A stretch of 64,000 nt of DNA. Source: Paenibacillus lactis (GTDB lineage: Bacteria; Bacillota; Bacilli; Paenibacillales; Paenibacillaceae). The number at the start of each line of letters is the position of its first letter. Position 1 is the first letter of the stretch. Below, one piece after another: positions 49,736 to 58,757 of the stretch. Position numbers and translations under genes: made by a program. The DNA is taken from NCBI RefSeq assembly GCF_017873605.1, contig NZ_JAGGKI010000015.1:62001-126000 (forward strand). Reading direction: 5' to 3'. The notes beneath the pieces were generated by a model, which saw nothing but the letters and a program-made list of their open reading frames with translations, did not search any database and was not told the origin of the DNA.

Positions 49736-50953
49736 ATGGACCATATCGTATTTGAAGTCGGAACAGCGCTGCTGCTGGTAGCGATTGCTTCCATCATTGC
49801 AGGTAAACTGAGGTTTTCCATCATCCCGTTTCTGATTGTGCTTGGAATGCTGGTCGGACCGCATGCGCCTAAGCTCGGGATTCTGGACTTCCGGTTTATC
49901 GAAAGCCAGGAAATCATTCATTTTCTGGGACAGATGGGGATATTGTTTTTGCTATTTTATTTGGGTCTCGAGTTTTCCGTTCAGAAACTAATCAAATCCG
50001 GCCGCAATATCGTCGTCGGCGGCTCCATCTATGTGCTGTTGAACTTTGTTCTGGGCCTGGCTTACGGCTTTCTGGTTCAAATGTCTTTCTATGAGACGCT
50101 CATTATTGCAGGGATGCTGTCGGTGTCCTCCAGTGCGATCGTCGCCAAGGTGCTGGTGGATTTGCGCCGGACCGGGAATGCGGAAACCGAGCTGATTCTC
50201 GGGATTATCCTGTTTGATGATATTTTCCTGGCGGTGTTCTTATCGATTATGTCCGGGCTGCTGCTTGGCGGATCCACGACGGTTGGCGGGACGGTCCTTT
50301 CGGTCCTCATATCCATCGCGTACATGCTGCTGTTTTTTGTTATCGCGAGAAAAGGGCCTCCGATTCTTAATCGGCTGCTTAATATTACGTCGAGTGAGAT
50401 TTTTATTATCGTCGTGTTCTCGGCGATGTTCTTTATTGCCGGATTTTCCGAAACGCTGCATGTGGCCGAAGCGATCGGCGCTTTGCTGTTCGGGCTTGCC
50501 TTATCGGAGACGGAGCATAGTGAACGCATTGAGCATCTGGTGATTCCGTTTCGTGATTTCTTTGGAGCAATCTTCTTCTTCAGCTTTGGCCTCAGCATTG
50601 ATCCGACCACACTGGGAGATGCGATCTGGCTGGCGCTTGGAGCGGTGATTTTGACAATCGTCAGCAATATCGTGGCCGGCATGATTGCCGGACGAAAGGC
50701 CGGATTGCAGCATAAGTCGTCTCTGAACATAGGCCTTACCATTATGGCCCGCGGGGAGTTTACCATTATCGTGGCCAACCTGGGCCTGGCTGGAGGCTTG
50801 GCGGCGGTGCTTAAGCCTTTCTCCGCGCTGTATGTCCTGATTCTGGCGATTCTGGGTCCGCTGTTTGCAAAAGAATCGAAGCTTATGTACCATGGAATGA
50901 ATAAAATATTCAAATGGACCGACCCCGTAAAGAAAGAGAAGAAGAATGTCTAA
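49736..50953 (+). CDS. khtU: CPA2-family K+(Na+)/H+ antiporter, KhtU type
   Basis: A 405-aa membrane protein with about 12 helices of the CPA2 antiporter fold. Recognisable segments are LFYLGLEFSVQKLI, SVSSSAIVAKVLVDL (the helix holding the exchange site), ILFDDIFLAVFLS and FTIIVANLGLAG. It has no attached TrkA-N/RCK part; the separate downstream gene supplies it, as in B. subtilis KhtTU. It exports K+ in exchange for protons. The ATG at 49736 follows GAAGGAAGGA; the ORF to 49592 is unsupported. Confidence 0.88.
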   Translation: MDHIVFEVGTALLLVAIASIIAGKLRFSIIPFLIVLGMLVGPHAPKLGILDFRFIESQEIIHFLGQMGILFLLFYLGLEFSVQKLIKSGRNIVVGGSIYVLLNFVLGLAYGFLVQMSFYETLIIAGMLSVSSSAIVAKVLVDLRRTGNAETELILGIILFDDIFLAVFLSIMSGLLLGGSTTVGGTVLSVLISIAYMLLFFVIARKGPPILNRLLNITSSEIFIIVVFSAMFFIAGFSETLHVAEAIGALLFGLALSETEHSERIEHLVIPFRDFFGAIFFFSFGLSIDPTTLGDAIWLALGAVILTIVSNIVAGMIAGRKAGLQHKSSLNIGLTIMARGEFTIIVANLGLAGGLAAVLKPFSALYVLILAILGPLFAKESKLMYHGMNKIFKWTDPVKKEKKNV

Positions 50954-51037
50954 GAAGATGAACCAAGCCGATTTACTTTCTGACAAGGAGTCTATATAAT
51001 CAAGAGATTGAATGAACCCAGAACGGAGGATTTACAG

Positions 51038-51526
51038 ATGAGTATTATTCGCGAATCGGACCTGCCGGGTATCGGGAAGAAGTTTGTGATCCAGGCGAGA
51101 TCAGGGGATAAATTGGTTGTCGTTATCCACGATGACGGCCGCAGAGAAATGTACCATTTTGAAGATGACAACCCCGATGAGACGATTTCCCAAATCACGC
51201 TGGAGGACGATGAGGCCCGTCAAATCGCCGGCATTATCGGCGGCATGACTTACAAGCCGAAGGCGCTGGAGACGATCGAGGTTACGCTCGAGGATCTGAT
51301 CATCGAGTGGGCGCGTATCGAGCCGCATTACAAATGCGTCGATAAGACGATCGCCGAGCTGGAGGTTCGCCAGAGAACCGGCGCCAACGTGCTGGCGATT
51401 GTGAAGCGGAATGAACAGAAGATCAATCCGGGGCCGAGCGATATTTTGACGGCTGGCTCAACGCTGGTTCTGGCCGGCGAGCGGAAGCAGATCAAGCAGC
51501 TGAAGGAGCTGCTCGTGAACGGCTAG
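51038..51526 (+). CDS. khtT: RCK_C-domain regulator of the K+/H+ antiporter, KhtT type
   Basis: A 162-aa soluble regulatory subunit. The N-terminal part (to about 75) is small and beta-rich (MYHFEDDNPDETISQITLED). Residues about 85-162 are an RCK_C/TrkA_C domain (LEVRQRTGANVLAIVKRNEQ, then PSDILTAGSTLVLAG). In B. subtilis the equivalent protein binds cyclic di-AMP and gates KhtU. The ATG at 51038 follows CGGAGGA; 84 bases separate it from khtU. I find no khtS homologue beside it. Confidence 0.88.
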   Translation: MSIIRESDLPGIGKKFVIQARSGDKLVVVIHDDGRREMYHFEDDNPDETISQITLEDDEARQIAGIIGGMTYKPKALETIEVTLEDLIIEWARIEPHYKCVDKTIAELEVRQRTGANVLAIVKRNEQKINPGPSDILTAGSTLVLAGERKQIKQLKELLVNG

Positions 51527-51553
51527 TTAGAAGCATACGTGCTGCTATTTATG

Positions 51554-51598
51554 AAAAAGTCTGTCCCAGGGCAATGGACCTTGAGGCAGACTTTTTTT
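51554..51598. terminator. Bidirectional terminator between khtT and the methyltransferase gene
   Basis: AAAAAGTCTG (51554-51563) and CAGACTTTTTTT (51587-51598) form a stem with A/T-rich ends, so a U-run follows on both strands. Confidence 0.85.
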
Positions 51599-51713
51599 GT
51601 TATAAGTCGTCTATTAAATAGAGGCGTGAACCAAGCGAGGAGCGAATTTGGCGTAATGCTCGAATTCAAATCTACCGCGCTTCCGTAGTAGACATGCTGC
51701 CCAGAGCCGCACC

Positions 51714-52463
51714 TCACTTCCTGGCAATGATCATAAACCGGGCGGCGTTCGTCCGAATGCCGCGCGCTTCGCGGAACTCATCGATGAACTGCTGCAAAAT
51801 GCGGTAATCCTGCTCATCCTCCCCGAAGCCCGGAATGATCGGCGTATGCTTCAGCAGAAAGAGCAGATCCTCGTCGCGTTCATAATATTCGGCAGCATCG
51901 TACTCGGCATATTGTACATCGCGAAAGCCTGCTTCCCGTAACTCTGCGATATAGCGATCCCTTAAGGCGCCGTCTTCCTGGTCTAAGGCTTGCCCTCTGC
52001 CGAAGGCCTTCTTCAGGTTCGACTTATCGGATTCTCTCACTTGCTGGGTGATGAGTACGCCGTCATCGGTTAATACCCTGGCCGCTTCCGCGGCAGAGAA
52101 TGGTGCATGCCTGCAGGAGACCAGATTGAACAGCCCTGCCGGGAATTCCAGCCGATCGGCGTTCATCGGGATAAAGCGCGCGTTCGTCACCGAAGCCCGG
52201 CGCTGGTTCCGGCTCGCCGCCTCGATCATGGGGCGGGAAAGATCGATCCCGATCAGGAAGGCGAGGGAGGACGCGATAGACAATGCATTCTCCCCGCCCC
52301 CGGTTCCGATATCCAGCAGACAATCGGTTTTCCGGCACGCTTGCCGCACCGTATCGTAGAAATCCCATGCCGCGCCTTCGCTTATGCATCGGACTTGGCT
52401 GAAGTCCCAGCCGTTGATGGCCCCGATCGCATCATAAAAATGCTCGTAAGATTGTGAATTCAT
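51714..52463 (-). CDS. Class I SAM-dependent methyltransferase
   Basis: A 249-aa methyltransferase. SAM motif I is LLDIGTGGGENALS (about 50-63), followed by GIDLSRPMIEAA (motif II), FNLVSCRHAPFSAAEAARVL and VLITQQVRES. The target is not evident; the branch resembles UbiE-like or SmtA-like small-molecule methyltransferases. The ATG at 52463 follows AAAGGTGGAG; the upstream in-frame GTG lies within that RBS. Single gene, convergent with khtT. Confidence 0.85.
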   Translation of the reverse strand: MNSQSYEHFYDAIGAINGWDFSQVRCISEGAAWDFYDTVRQACRKTDCLLDIGTGGGENALSIASSLAFLIGIDLSRPMIEAASRNQRRASVTNARFIPMNADRLEFPAGLFNLVSCRHAPFSAAEAARVLTDDGVLITQQVRESDKSNLKKAFGRGQALDQEDGALRDRYIAELREAGFRDVQYAEYDAAEYYERDEDLLFLLKHTPIIPGFGEDEQDYRILQQFIDEFREARGIRTNAARFMIIARK

Positions 52464-52999
52464 GGTTAGCTCCACCTTTCGTCAGGAGAATATTGGACGC
52501 TTGCTGTTGGTCACATTCGCCTTAGGAGGAGCGGATACCGGGTCATGGCGTGCCCGGATTGTTATCGTCCGGCAGGCGGGTGCATGCGGAAGACTTCTTT
52601 TTTAGCAGTGAATAAGGGCATATCCACCAGTCGGGTCATCCGGCTATATAAGAAATAGGCGAAGATATGCTTGCAAGGCCAGCATAGCTGTTTTAGCCTT
52701 AATTAGGCAGATACCCTTGACCAGCCCTTGGCTGCCAAGCCCGGTTCTACTCCTGCCCATGCCGTCTACTTCGAACGTTTGGGATCGACATTCCATTCAC
52801 CCCGATTTTTAAAAAAGGTTATATTCATTGTACGCCAAGGAATTTGCCGGGAACAAGCCGAAATACATAAGAGGTGCGAACCCAAAATCTTAAGTAATTG
52901 TTAAGAACTTGGAAGCCTCGCGTTAAGAACTGTCATGTATACTGTGTGAATCCGAATCGGCCACAGAGAAAAATCCGGATGAAAATGAGAGGTATAGTT
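52464..52999 (+). other. Intergenic region with the acyltransferase promoter at its end
   Basis: The first 400 bases hold nothing recognisable. The last 110 contain the TTAAG-box promoter (52890-52943) and a roughly 50-base leader. A longer ORF extending into this region (from 52898) would start inside the promoter, so it is rejected. Confidence 0.5.
52890..52943 (+). promoter_or_regulatory. TTAAG-box promoter of the acyltransferase gene
   Basis: TTAAG at 52890, 52901 and 52923 (spacing 11 and 22 bases), then a -10 TATACT at 52938-52943, 15 bases after the last box. The tandem TTAAGN-N5-TTAAGA layout is typical of OmpR-family regulator sites. The same layout recurs at 58672-58726. Confidence 0.6.
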
Positions 53000-54181
53000 A
53001 TGAACAAAAGCATTGCAACCCAAAGGGAGCGCCTGCCTGAACTGCAGCTCGTGCGCGCATTCGCGATTATCGGCGTGCTGTCCGTCCACTCGACGTCGTA
53101 TGCGGTATCGGCCATGAAGGAATCCCAGTACTTTTTTCTCTACAATTTCATGAATATCTTCATGAAATACGGGACACCGACATTTATCTTTTTGAGCAGC
53201 CTGGTCCTATTCTACAACTACTACAGCCAGCCGATGACCAGGCAGCGGATCGGCGGGTTTTATAAGAAAAGACTGCTGTATATCATCATCCCGTACACGC
53301 TGTTCTCCATCTTCTATTTCGGTCTGCTGCACTTCCTGTACTACCCGGACCGATCGCTGGCGGATACGGTTGAAAGCTTCTTCACCAAGCTGGTGACGGG
53401 CAAAGCCTACACGCATCTGTATTTCGTATTCATCAGCATTCAGTTCTATGTGCTGTTTCCGCTTGCTTGGTGGCTGTTTAAAAAAGTGCCGCAGCTTACG
53501 AAGTGGGCCATCCCGATCGGCCTGGCGATCCAGTGGGCTTTCGTGTTTCTGAACAAATATTACTGGCAGGTGCCGAATAAGGGAAGCTGGGCGCTGACGT
53601 ATATCGCATACTTCATGCTGGGGGCCTTCTACGGCATTTATTATCCGAAGCTGAAGGCTTGGCTGGTAGTTAGCCGCTCGAACGCCACGCCGGTCCGCAC
53701 CGTTTCATGGATCCTGCTGTGGCTGAGCTGGGCGGCTTGCGGGCTTGGGCATGTGTACATTTATTACACGAACCGTTTATACGGGACGGCGTACAATTCG
53801 ACGCTGTACGAGCTGATGTGGAATGCGCATACGTATTTGGGGGCGATTGTGCTGCTTCAGCTGGCGTCGATCGTGTACCGAACCTTCAAGGGGGGCTTGA
53901 CCCCAGCGCTGGAGCGGCTGGGCGCGGTATCCTTCGGGATCTATCTGATTCATCCGTTTTTCCTGCTGGTTTATCGGCAATTCCCGCTATCCACGGGTAA
54001 TTCTGTCCTGACCCATGCTTGGTATGCGGGCGGCTTCTTGGCTGCACTGTTCTGCTCGTGGCTTGTCGTGGAGTTGACGGTCCGATATCTTCCTGCCTCG
54101 TGGCTCGTATTCGGGAATGTGCCAAAAACAGAGAAAAGCCGGAGACGGCAAGAGCAGCAGGGAGTGCCGTTATCCAGATAG
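53000..54181 (+). CDS. Acyltransferase family 3 (OafA/YrhL-like) membrane protein
   Basis: A 393-aa membrane acyltransferase with about ten helices. The N-terminal motif LQLVRAFAIIGVLSVHS contains the conserved catalytic-type His, and FMKYGTPTFIFLSSLVLFYNY follows, both diagnostic of acyltransferase_3. It transfers acyl groups to surface polymers or other envelope acceptors. The ATG at 53000 follows GAGAGGT and leaves a sensible leader after the promoter. It lies upstream of the two-component system and may belong to its regulon. Confidence 0.9.
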   Translation: MNKSIATQRERLPELQLVRAFAIIGVLSVHSTSYAVSAMKESQYFFLYNFMNIFMKYGTPTFIFLSSLVLFYNYYSQPMTRQRIGGFYKKRLLYIIIPYTLFSIFYFGLLHFLYYPDRSLADTVESFFTKLVTGKAYTHLYFVFISIQFYVLFPLAWWLFKKVPQLTKWAIPIGLAIQWAFVFLNKYYWQVPNKGSWALTYIAYFMLGAFYGIYYPKLKAWLVVSRSNATPVRTVSWILLWLSWAACGLGHVYIYYTNRLYGTAYNSTLYELMWNAHTYLGAIVLLQLASIVYRTFKGGLTPALERLGAVSFGIYLIHPFFLLVYRQFPLSTGNSVLTHAWYAGGFLAALFCSWLVVELTVRYLPASWLVFGNVPKTEKSRRRQEQQGVPLSR

Positions 54182-54361
54182 TGCTGCGCGATGCTTACCG
54201 GCAGCGGTACAGGTGCTGCGCAGGAAGGCGGAACCCTGGGGAAGTGCGACGGCAGCGCGCATGTGGTAGCATGGTGGCATACAAACAACAACTTAGGGCC
54301 TGTGCGGGACTGTCCTGAAAGACACGGGGCATAAGGCTGCAGCATTTTTATAGGAGGGGCC

Positions 54362-55054
54362 ATGTCTGGAGTAACCATACTGATGGTCGACGATGAAGTC
54401 GAAATTATTAAACTGATGGAAATCTATGTGAAGAATGAAGGCTATACGCTGCTTACCGCCAACAGCGGAATTGAAGCGCTGGAGATTTTGAAGACGCATA
54501 AGGTGGACTTGATTATTCTGGACGTCATGATGCCGAAGATGGACGGCATTCAGGCATGCATGAAAATCCGGGAGGAGAACAACACTCCGATCATCATGCT
54601 GTCGGCGAAAAGCCAGGAGATCGATAAAATCGCAGGGCTCAGCATCGGGGCGGACGACTATGTCACTAAGCCCTTCAGCCCGCTGGAGCTGATTGCCCGC
54701 ATCAAATCCCAGCTTCGGAGGTATAAACAGCTGAACAGCAGCACCGCCCGGAATGAGAACGAAATCCAAATCGACGAGCTGATCATCAACGCCGCTTCCC
54801 ACCGGGTCACGGTGGCGGGCGAAGAGGTCAAGCTGACGCCAAGGGAATTTGATTTGCTGCATATGCTGGCGATCAATCGGGGGCTCGTGCTCAGCATGGA
54901 CAAGATCTATACGGAAGTATGGAACGAACCGTTCATGGAATCAAAGAATACCGTCATGGTACATATTCGCAAGCTGCGCGAGAAGATCGAGAAGGACCCG
55001 CAGCATCCGCAATATATTAAAACGGTTTGGGGGATCGGGTACAAAATCGAGTAG
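54362..55054 (+). CDS. OmpR/PhoB-family response regulator (VanR-like)
   Basis: A 230-aa regulator. The receiver has D10, D11 and phospho-acceptor D54 (IILDVMMPKMDG), plus Lys in ADDYVTKPFSPLELIARIK, a VanR-like sequence. The winged-helix domain at about 130-228 (KLTPREFDLLHMLA, VMVHIRKLREKIE, KTVWGIGYKIE) is typical of OmpR/PhoB. The ATG follows TAGGAGGGG. It is in an operon with the sensor kinase and the CuAO-domain protein. Its probable sites are the TTAAG boxes at 52890 and 58672; this is an inference from position and family. Confidence 0.92.
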   Translation: MSGVTILMVDDEVEIIKLMEIYVKNEGYTLLTANSGIEALEILKTHKVDLIILDVMMPKMDGIQACMKIREENNTPIIMLSAKSQEIDKIAGLSIGADDYVTKPFSPLELIARIKSQLRRYKQLNSSTARNENEIQIDELIINAASHRVTVAGEEVKLTPREFDLLHMLAINRGLVLSMDKIYTEVWNEPFMESKNTVMVHIRKLREKIEKDPQHPQYIKTVWGIGYKIE

Positions 55055-55075
55055 ACTATAGCAGAGGTGACTAAT

Positions 55076-56317
55076 TTGAGAAGAATACAGCCGGATAACA
55101 TCCGCATCAAAATGCTGCTTATGCTGCTTGCAAGCATCGGCATAACGGCAGCCCTGCTGGTTACGCTCTATGCTTTAAGTTCCCTGATCCTGACGGTTCC
55201 AACGCTGAACGTTCCCTTGGCCTGGGTGGTCAACAATATCGGGTCGGAGCCGGTTATGATTGTGGTTGGCATGATCCTGTTCTTCGTCAGCTATTACATG
55301 AGCACGAAGTGGTTCGTCCGCGATCTGGCGAAGATCGAAACCGGCCTGCAGGAGGTCGTCAGCGGCCGCTTCGATTATAAAATCGACCTCTCTTCCCGGG
55401 ACGAGCTGGGCCGTGTAGCCGAGGGCATCAACCGAATGGCCGACGAATTGAATGTTTACCTCGAAGAAATTACGCGCGGTCTCCGGGAAATCGCCAAGGG
55501 CAATTTCGATACCGAAATCCCGGAGCATCCCGGAAGCCAGCTCGGCGAGGTGGCGGCCAGCATCAATCAGATGAGCAAGCAGCTGTATCAATCGATACTG
55601 GAGGAGCGCCGTGCCGAGAAGACGAAGAACGATCTGATCACCGGCGTTTCCCATGACCTGCGGACGCCGCTGACGTCGATTCTGGGGTTTCTGGAAGTGA
55701 TTGAGGAGGACCGCTACCAGGACGAAGTTGAGCTTCGATATTACGTGAATATCGCCTACGAGAAGGCGCAAAACCTGAAGAGGCTGATCGATGATTTATT
55801 TGAATATACGCGGATCAACAACGGATTGCCGCTCGAGGTGCAGGAGATCGATATGGCGCAATTCATCCGGCAGCTGATCGAGGAGTCGGTTCCGGCTTTG
55901 GAAAAATCGGGTATGGAATGCCGGCTTGAGGCCGAGGATGGGCTCACGATTATGGCTGACGGCAGCCAGCTCGTTCGCGCTTACGAGAATTTGATGTCCA
56001 ACGCGATCCGGTATGGCGCCTCAGGCGGAGCTGTTGATATTGCGGTTTGGGAGGTGGACGGCTTCGTCCTGGTCAGCTTTACGAATTACGGCGAGCCGAT
56101 TCCCGAACGGGACTTGCCGTTCATCTTCGACCGCTTCTACCGTGTGGAGAGCTCCCGTTCCAAGCAGACAGGCGGAACCGGCCTAGGTCTCGCAATCACG
56201 AAAAGCATTGTCGAGGTCCAGGGCGGCGAAATCTCGGTGCGCAGCGATCGCCAGAGCACAACCTTCGCGACGCGGTTTCCCAAAGCGAAAGCCAATCAAG
56301 AAACAAAAGGGAGATGA
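55076..56317 (+). CDS. Sensor histidine kinase (HAMP-containing, VanS-like)
   Basis: A 413-aa kinase. Two membrane helices (about 13-38 and 57-74) with only a short loop between suggest sensing within the membrane. A HAMP domain (about 77-130) is followed by a second HAMP-like unit (IAKGNFDTEIPEHPGSQLG). The HisKA motif GVSHDLRTPLTSILGF contains phospho-His193. The HATPase domain has NLMSNAIRYG, PFIFDRFYR and GGTGLGLAI. The TTG at 55076 fits AGAGGTGA; GTG at 55067 would overlap that RBS. It overlaps the next gene's RBS region, and stop and start are intermingled. Confidence 0.92.
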   Translation: MRRIQPDNIRIKMLLMLLASIGITAALLVTLYALSSLILTVPTLNVPLAWVVNNIGSEPVMIVVGMILFFVSYYMSTKWFVRDLAKIETGLQEVVSGRFDYKIDLSSRDELGRVAEGINRMADELNVYLEEITRGLREIAKGNFDTEIPEHPGSQLGEVAASINQMSKQLYQSILEERRAEKTKNDLITGVSHDLRTPLTSILGFLEVIEEDRYQDEVELRYYVNIAYEKAQNLKRLIDDLFEYTRINNGLPLEVQEIDMAQFIRQLIEESVPALEKSGMECRLEAEDGLTIMADGSQLVRAYENLMSNAIRYGASGGAVDIAVWEVDGFVLVSFTNYGEPIPERDLPFIFDRFYRVESSRSKQTGGTGLGLAITKSIVEVQGGEISVRSDRQSTTFATRFPKAKANQETKGR

Positions 56318-56319
56318 CA

Positions 56320-58398
56320 ATGATGAAGAACGTATACGAACCGGGGCGGAAGCGGCTGGCAGCAGTCATGCTGGCCGTTCCGCTCTTGACCGCCTCGTCC
56401 TGGGGCGGGGTTGCCGGCGCTGAGCCGGTTAGCGGGGCAGCAGTCCAGGAGAAGCAGAGCGCAGCTTCGGCTGGGGCTATTGCTCAAGAGTGGCAAGGCA
56501 CAGCTTCGGCTGGGGCTATTGCTCAAGAGTGGCAAGGCACAGCTTCGGGTGAGAAGGCAGCCCAAGAGGGGCAAGGTGCAGCTTCGGCTGGGGCCGCAGA
56601 TCAAGAGGATCCAAGTGCAGCTTCGGTCGGGCAGGCAGCTCAAGACGGGCAAGATGCAGCTTCGGCCGGGACGGATGCCTCGAGCGACGCAGTACAACCC
56701 GCAGGCTCTTCCGCTGGGGCGGAAGCTTTAACGCAAGGCACGGAAACGCAAGGCAACAAGCTGGTAATATCTACGGGATCCGCTTCTTATATATTCAATG
56801 GGAAGCCGGTAGCCGCCGCGCAGAAGATGATGATCCGAAAGGGGTACAGCTATGTGCCTGTCAGCACGATGGCCAAGCTGTACGGCTGGGGCTTGTCTTA
56901 TGACGCGAAGACCAAAGAGGCTGTCGTAAAGGGAAGCGAAGGAGAGTGGCGGTTCAAGAACGGAAGCTCGGCGATCCGTAAGGATGGATCGACGGTTCGA
57001 ATGGATGCGCCTGCTATTACATACCGGGGGAGCATGATGGTGCCCGTCCGGAGCTGGGCCAAGCTGACGGGAAGCAGTCTTGCGGTGACAGGCGGCAAAG
57101 TTACGTTAACCTGGGGCAAGCGATCGACGGCCGCTTCACCTCCCGTTGCCGACTTCACGACGGACAAGATTGAATACCGTCTGGGCGAGCCGGTGGTCTA
57201 CCGAAATACGAGTCATGATCCGAAATATAAAATCGTGAAGGAAACGTGGAAGGGAAATGAGCCGGCATTCTTCACACCCGGCGAGCATGAAGTCACGCTG
57301 GAAGTGATAAACAGCGAAGGCGTATCGGCCTCGGTCCGCAAGACGGTGAACGTGGTGGATGAATGGCTGTACACGAAGGAGCAGTATGATCGTTTATATA
57401 CCCCCGTGGGTAATAAATTCGATATCGACGGCGCATCTGTACTGATGATGGACGAAATTTCTTATTCAGTCACCCCGGACGAAAGCCAGCAGTTTATACG
57501 CAGCAACAGCCCGGAGCATTTAACGGAAGAGGGCATTGCTTACGAGGATACGCTAACCGGCAACGTGCGGATTAATATTCATAATCAGAACCGCTCGAAG
57601 AAGGACTTGAACGTCTACCTGATCGCTACCAACCCTGGTACCGCCGCTGCTTCGGTCAAGGTGGGCGCGGCCGGGATCGGCGGCCCGGCCCAGTATGTAT
57701 CCACAAGCGGAAAGGCGGCGGTGACCCGCTATTTGGAAGCCTTGAGCTCCGGCGGAATATCGGATACGGTACACATTCCGGCCGGTGAATCGGCCGTGCT
57801 GCTGCAGGAGGGGACGAAGCTTCCGTTGAAGCCGAGCCAGGTCCGGACCATCTACGCGGATTTGGAGCTCGAGGGCGACATCAAGCTGTCCGTCGTTGCG
57901 GCCGACCCAACGCGCGATCCGGTGGCCGCGCTCAAAGAGCTGCCGGTGCTTCCGCGGGACGGCAAGCATGTACGCGGAACGTTTACCGGCGCAGACCGGG
58001 AGGTCCAGGTCGACGGCGTCGTCGGCGAAAGCCCGCAGCGGCTTGTGCTCGGGGATCCTTCGCTCGACGGGTATTTGGAAGGCGTGGATGCCGTTACCGG
58101 CGAAGCCGAGAAGAATATTGGCAACACCGGCGTGCTCTATTCGATGAGCCTGAAAGTAGCGCCGAATACCCTGGTCGCGCTGAATGCGCGTGGCGGGCAT
58201 TATGCGGGCGCCCTGCTCGTGAACGGCGAAGTGGTGCAGATGACAAGCGGCAGCATTTTGAAGAATTCATCCGAAGCCGGCGTCCTGTACCGGACCGGAG
58301 CGCAGGAGGAGACGGTTCGAATCGGCTTCATTCCCGCGTCGGGCAGCAATCTGCCGGTGCATATGCTGTTTATGCCGCTGTCTGAGCAACACGATTGA
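56320..58398 (+). CDS. Secreted wall protein with copper-amine-oxidase-N domain and 13-residue repeats
   Basis: A 692-aa exported protein. After the signal peptide (to about residue 30) come six imperfect 13-residue repeats rich in Ala, Gln and Ser (type QGTASAGAIAQEW; about 38-115). Two CuAO_N1-type modules follow (about 145-265; SYIFNGKPVAAAQKMMIRKG, MMVPVRSWAKLTG), then a PKD-like segment (PVADFTTDKIEYRLGEPVVY), then an unassigned C-terminal region of about 300 residues. CuAO_N1 modules are common in Paenibacillus surface proteins and here have no oxidase domain. The ATG at 56320 follows AAAAGGGAG. It is the third gene of the two-component operon and could be part of the sensed or controlled structure. 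Confidence 0.82.
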   Translation: MMKNVYEPGRKRLAAVMLAVPLLTASSWGGVAGAEPVSGAAVQEKQSAASAGAIAQEWQGTASAGAIAQEWQGTASGEKAAQEGQGAASAGAADQEDPSAASVGQAAQDGQDAASAGTDASSDAVQPAGSSAGAEALTQGTETQGNKLVISTGSASYIFNGKPVAAAQKMMIRKGYSYVPVSTMAKLYGWGLSYDAKTKEAVVKGSEGEWRFKNGSSAIRKDGSTVRMDAPAITYRGSMMVPVRSWAKLTGSSLAVTGGKVTLTWGKRSTAASPPVADFTTDKIEYRLGEPVVYRNTSHDPKYKIVKETWKGNEPAFFTPGEHEVTLEVINSEGVSASVRKTVNVVDEWLYTKEQYDRLYTPVGNKFDIDGASVLMMDEISYSVTPDESQQFIRSNSPEHLTEEGIAYEDTLTGNVRINIHNQNRSKKDLNVYLIATNPGTAAASVKVGAAGIGGPAQYVSTSGKAAVTRYLEALSSGGISDTVHIPAGESAVLLQEGTKLPLKPSQVRTIYADLELEGDIKLSVVAADPTRDPVAALKELPVLPRDGKHVRGTFTGADREVQVDGVVGESPQRLVLGDPSLDGYLEGVDAVTGEAEKNIGNTGVLYSMSLKVAPNTLVALNARGGHYAGALLVNGEVVQMTSGSILKNSSEAGVLYRTGAQEETVRIGFIPASGSNLPVHMLFMPLSEQHD

Positions 58399-58410
58399 TG
58401 AAGCTCGTGA

Positions 58411-58438
58411 ACGCCCCCTTGATAGGGGGCGTTTTTTT
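58411..58438 (+). terminator. Rho-independent terminator of the two-component operon
   Basis: ACGCCCCCT (58411-58419) pairs with AGGGGGCGT (58424-58432), followed by T6. Confidence 0.92.
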
Positions 58439-58757
58439 CGCCGGTTCGGCAGTAAGATGGTCGGACAGAGAGCCTTGACCATCTTTCCTAGGCCGGTGTG
58501 AACTTTCTCGTTCGCGGTCTCATTTCCAATCCTGCTCCCTGATGCCTCCGCATCCCGGCATCGACTTTGGGCCTCTGTTGGAGAAACGGCGGGACCCACA
58601 GCCCGTTGGTTGTCTTTTATCCTCCATCCTTAACATGATCTTGCCAAGCGGCTCCATTTATTCAGCAACCTTTAAGCGCTTCTTAAGATCTGCCGGCGGC
58701 TTCCGTTAAGATGTCTTCCTTATACTGTGTCTCAGATACAGACAAGGAGGCAGTGGA
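58439..58757 (+). other. Intergenic region before the polysaccharide deacetylase gene
   Basis: Mostly featureless, ending with the TTAAG-box promoter at 58672-58726 and an ATG preceded by AAGGAGG. No other gene. Confidence 0.5.
58672..58726 (+). promoter_or_regulatory. TTAAG-box promoter of the polysaccharide deacetylase gene
   Basis: TTAAG at 58672, 58683 and 58706 (spacing 11 and 23 bases), then TATACT at 58721-58726, again 15 bases after the last box. The ten bases TATACTGTGT are identical to those of the promoter at 52938. Confidence 0.6.
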
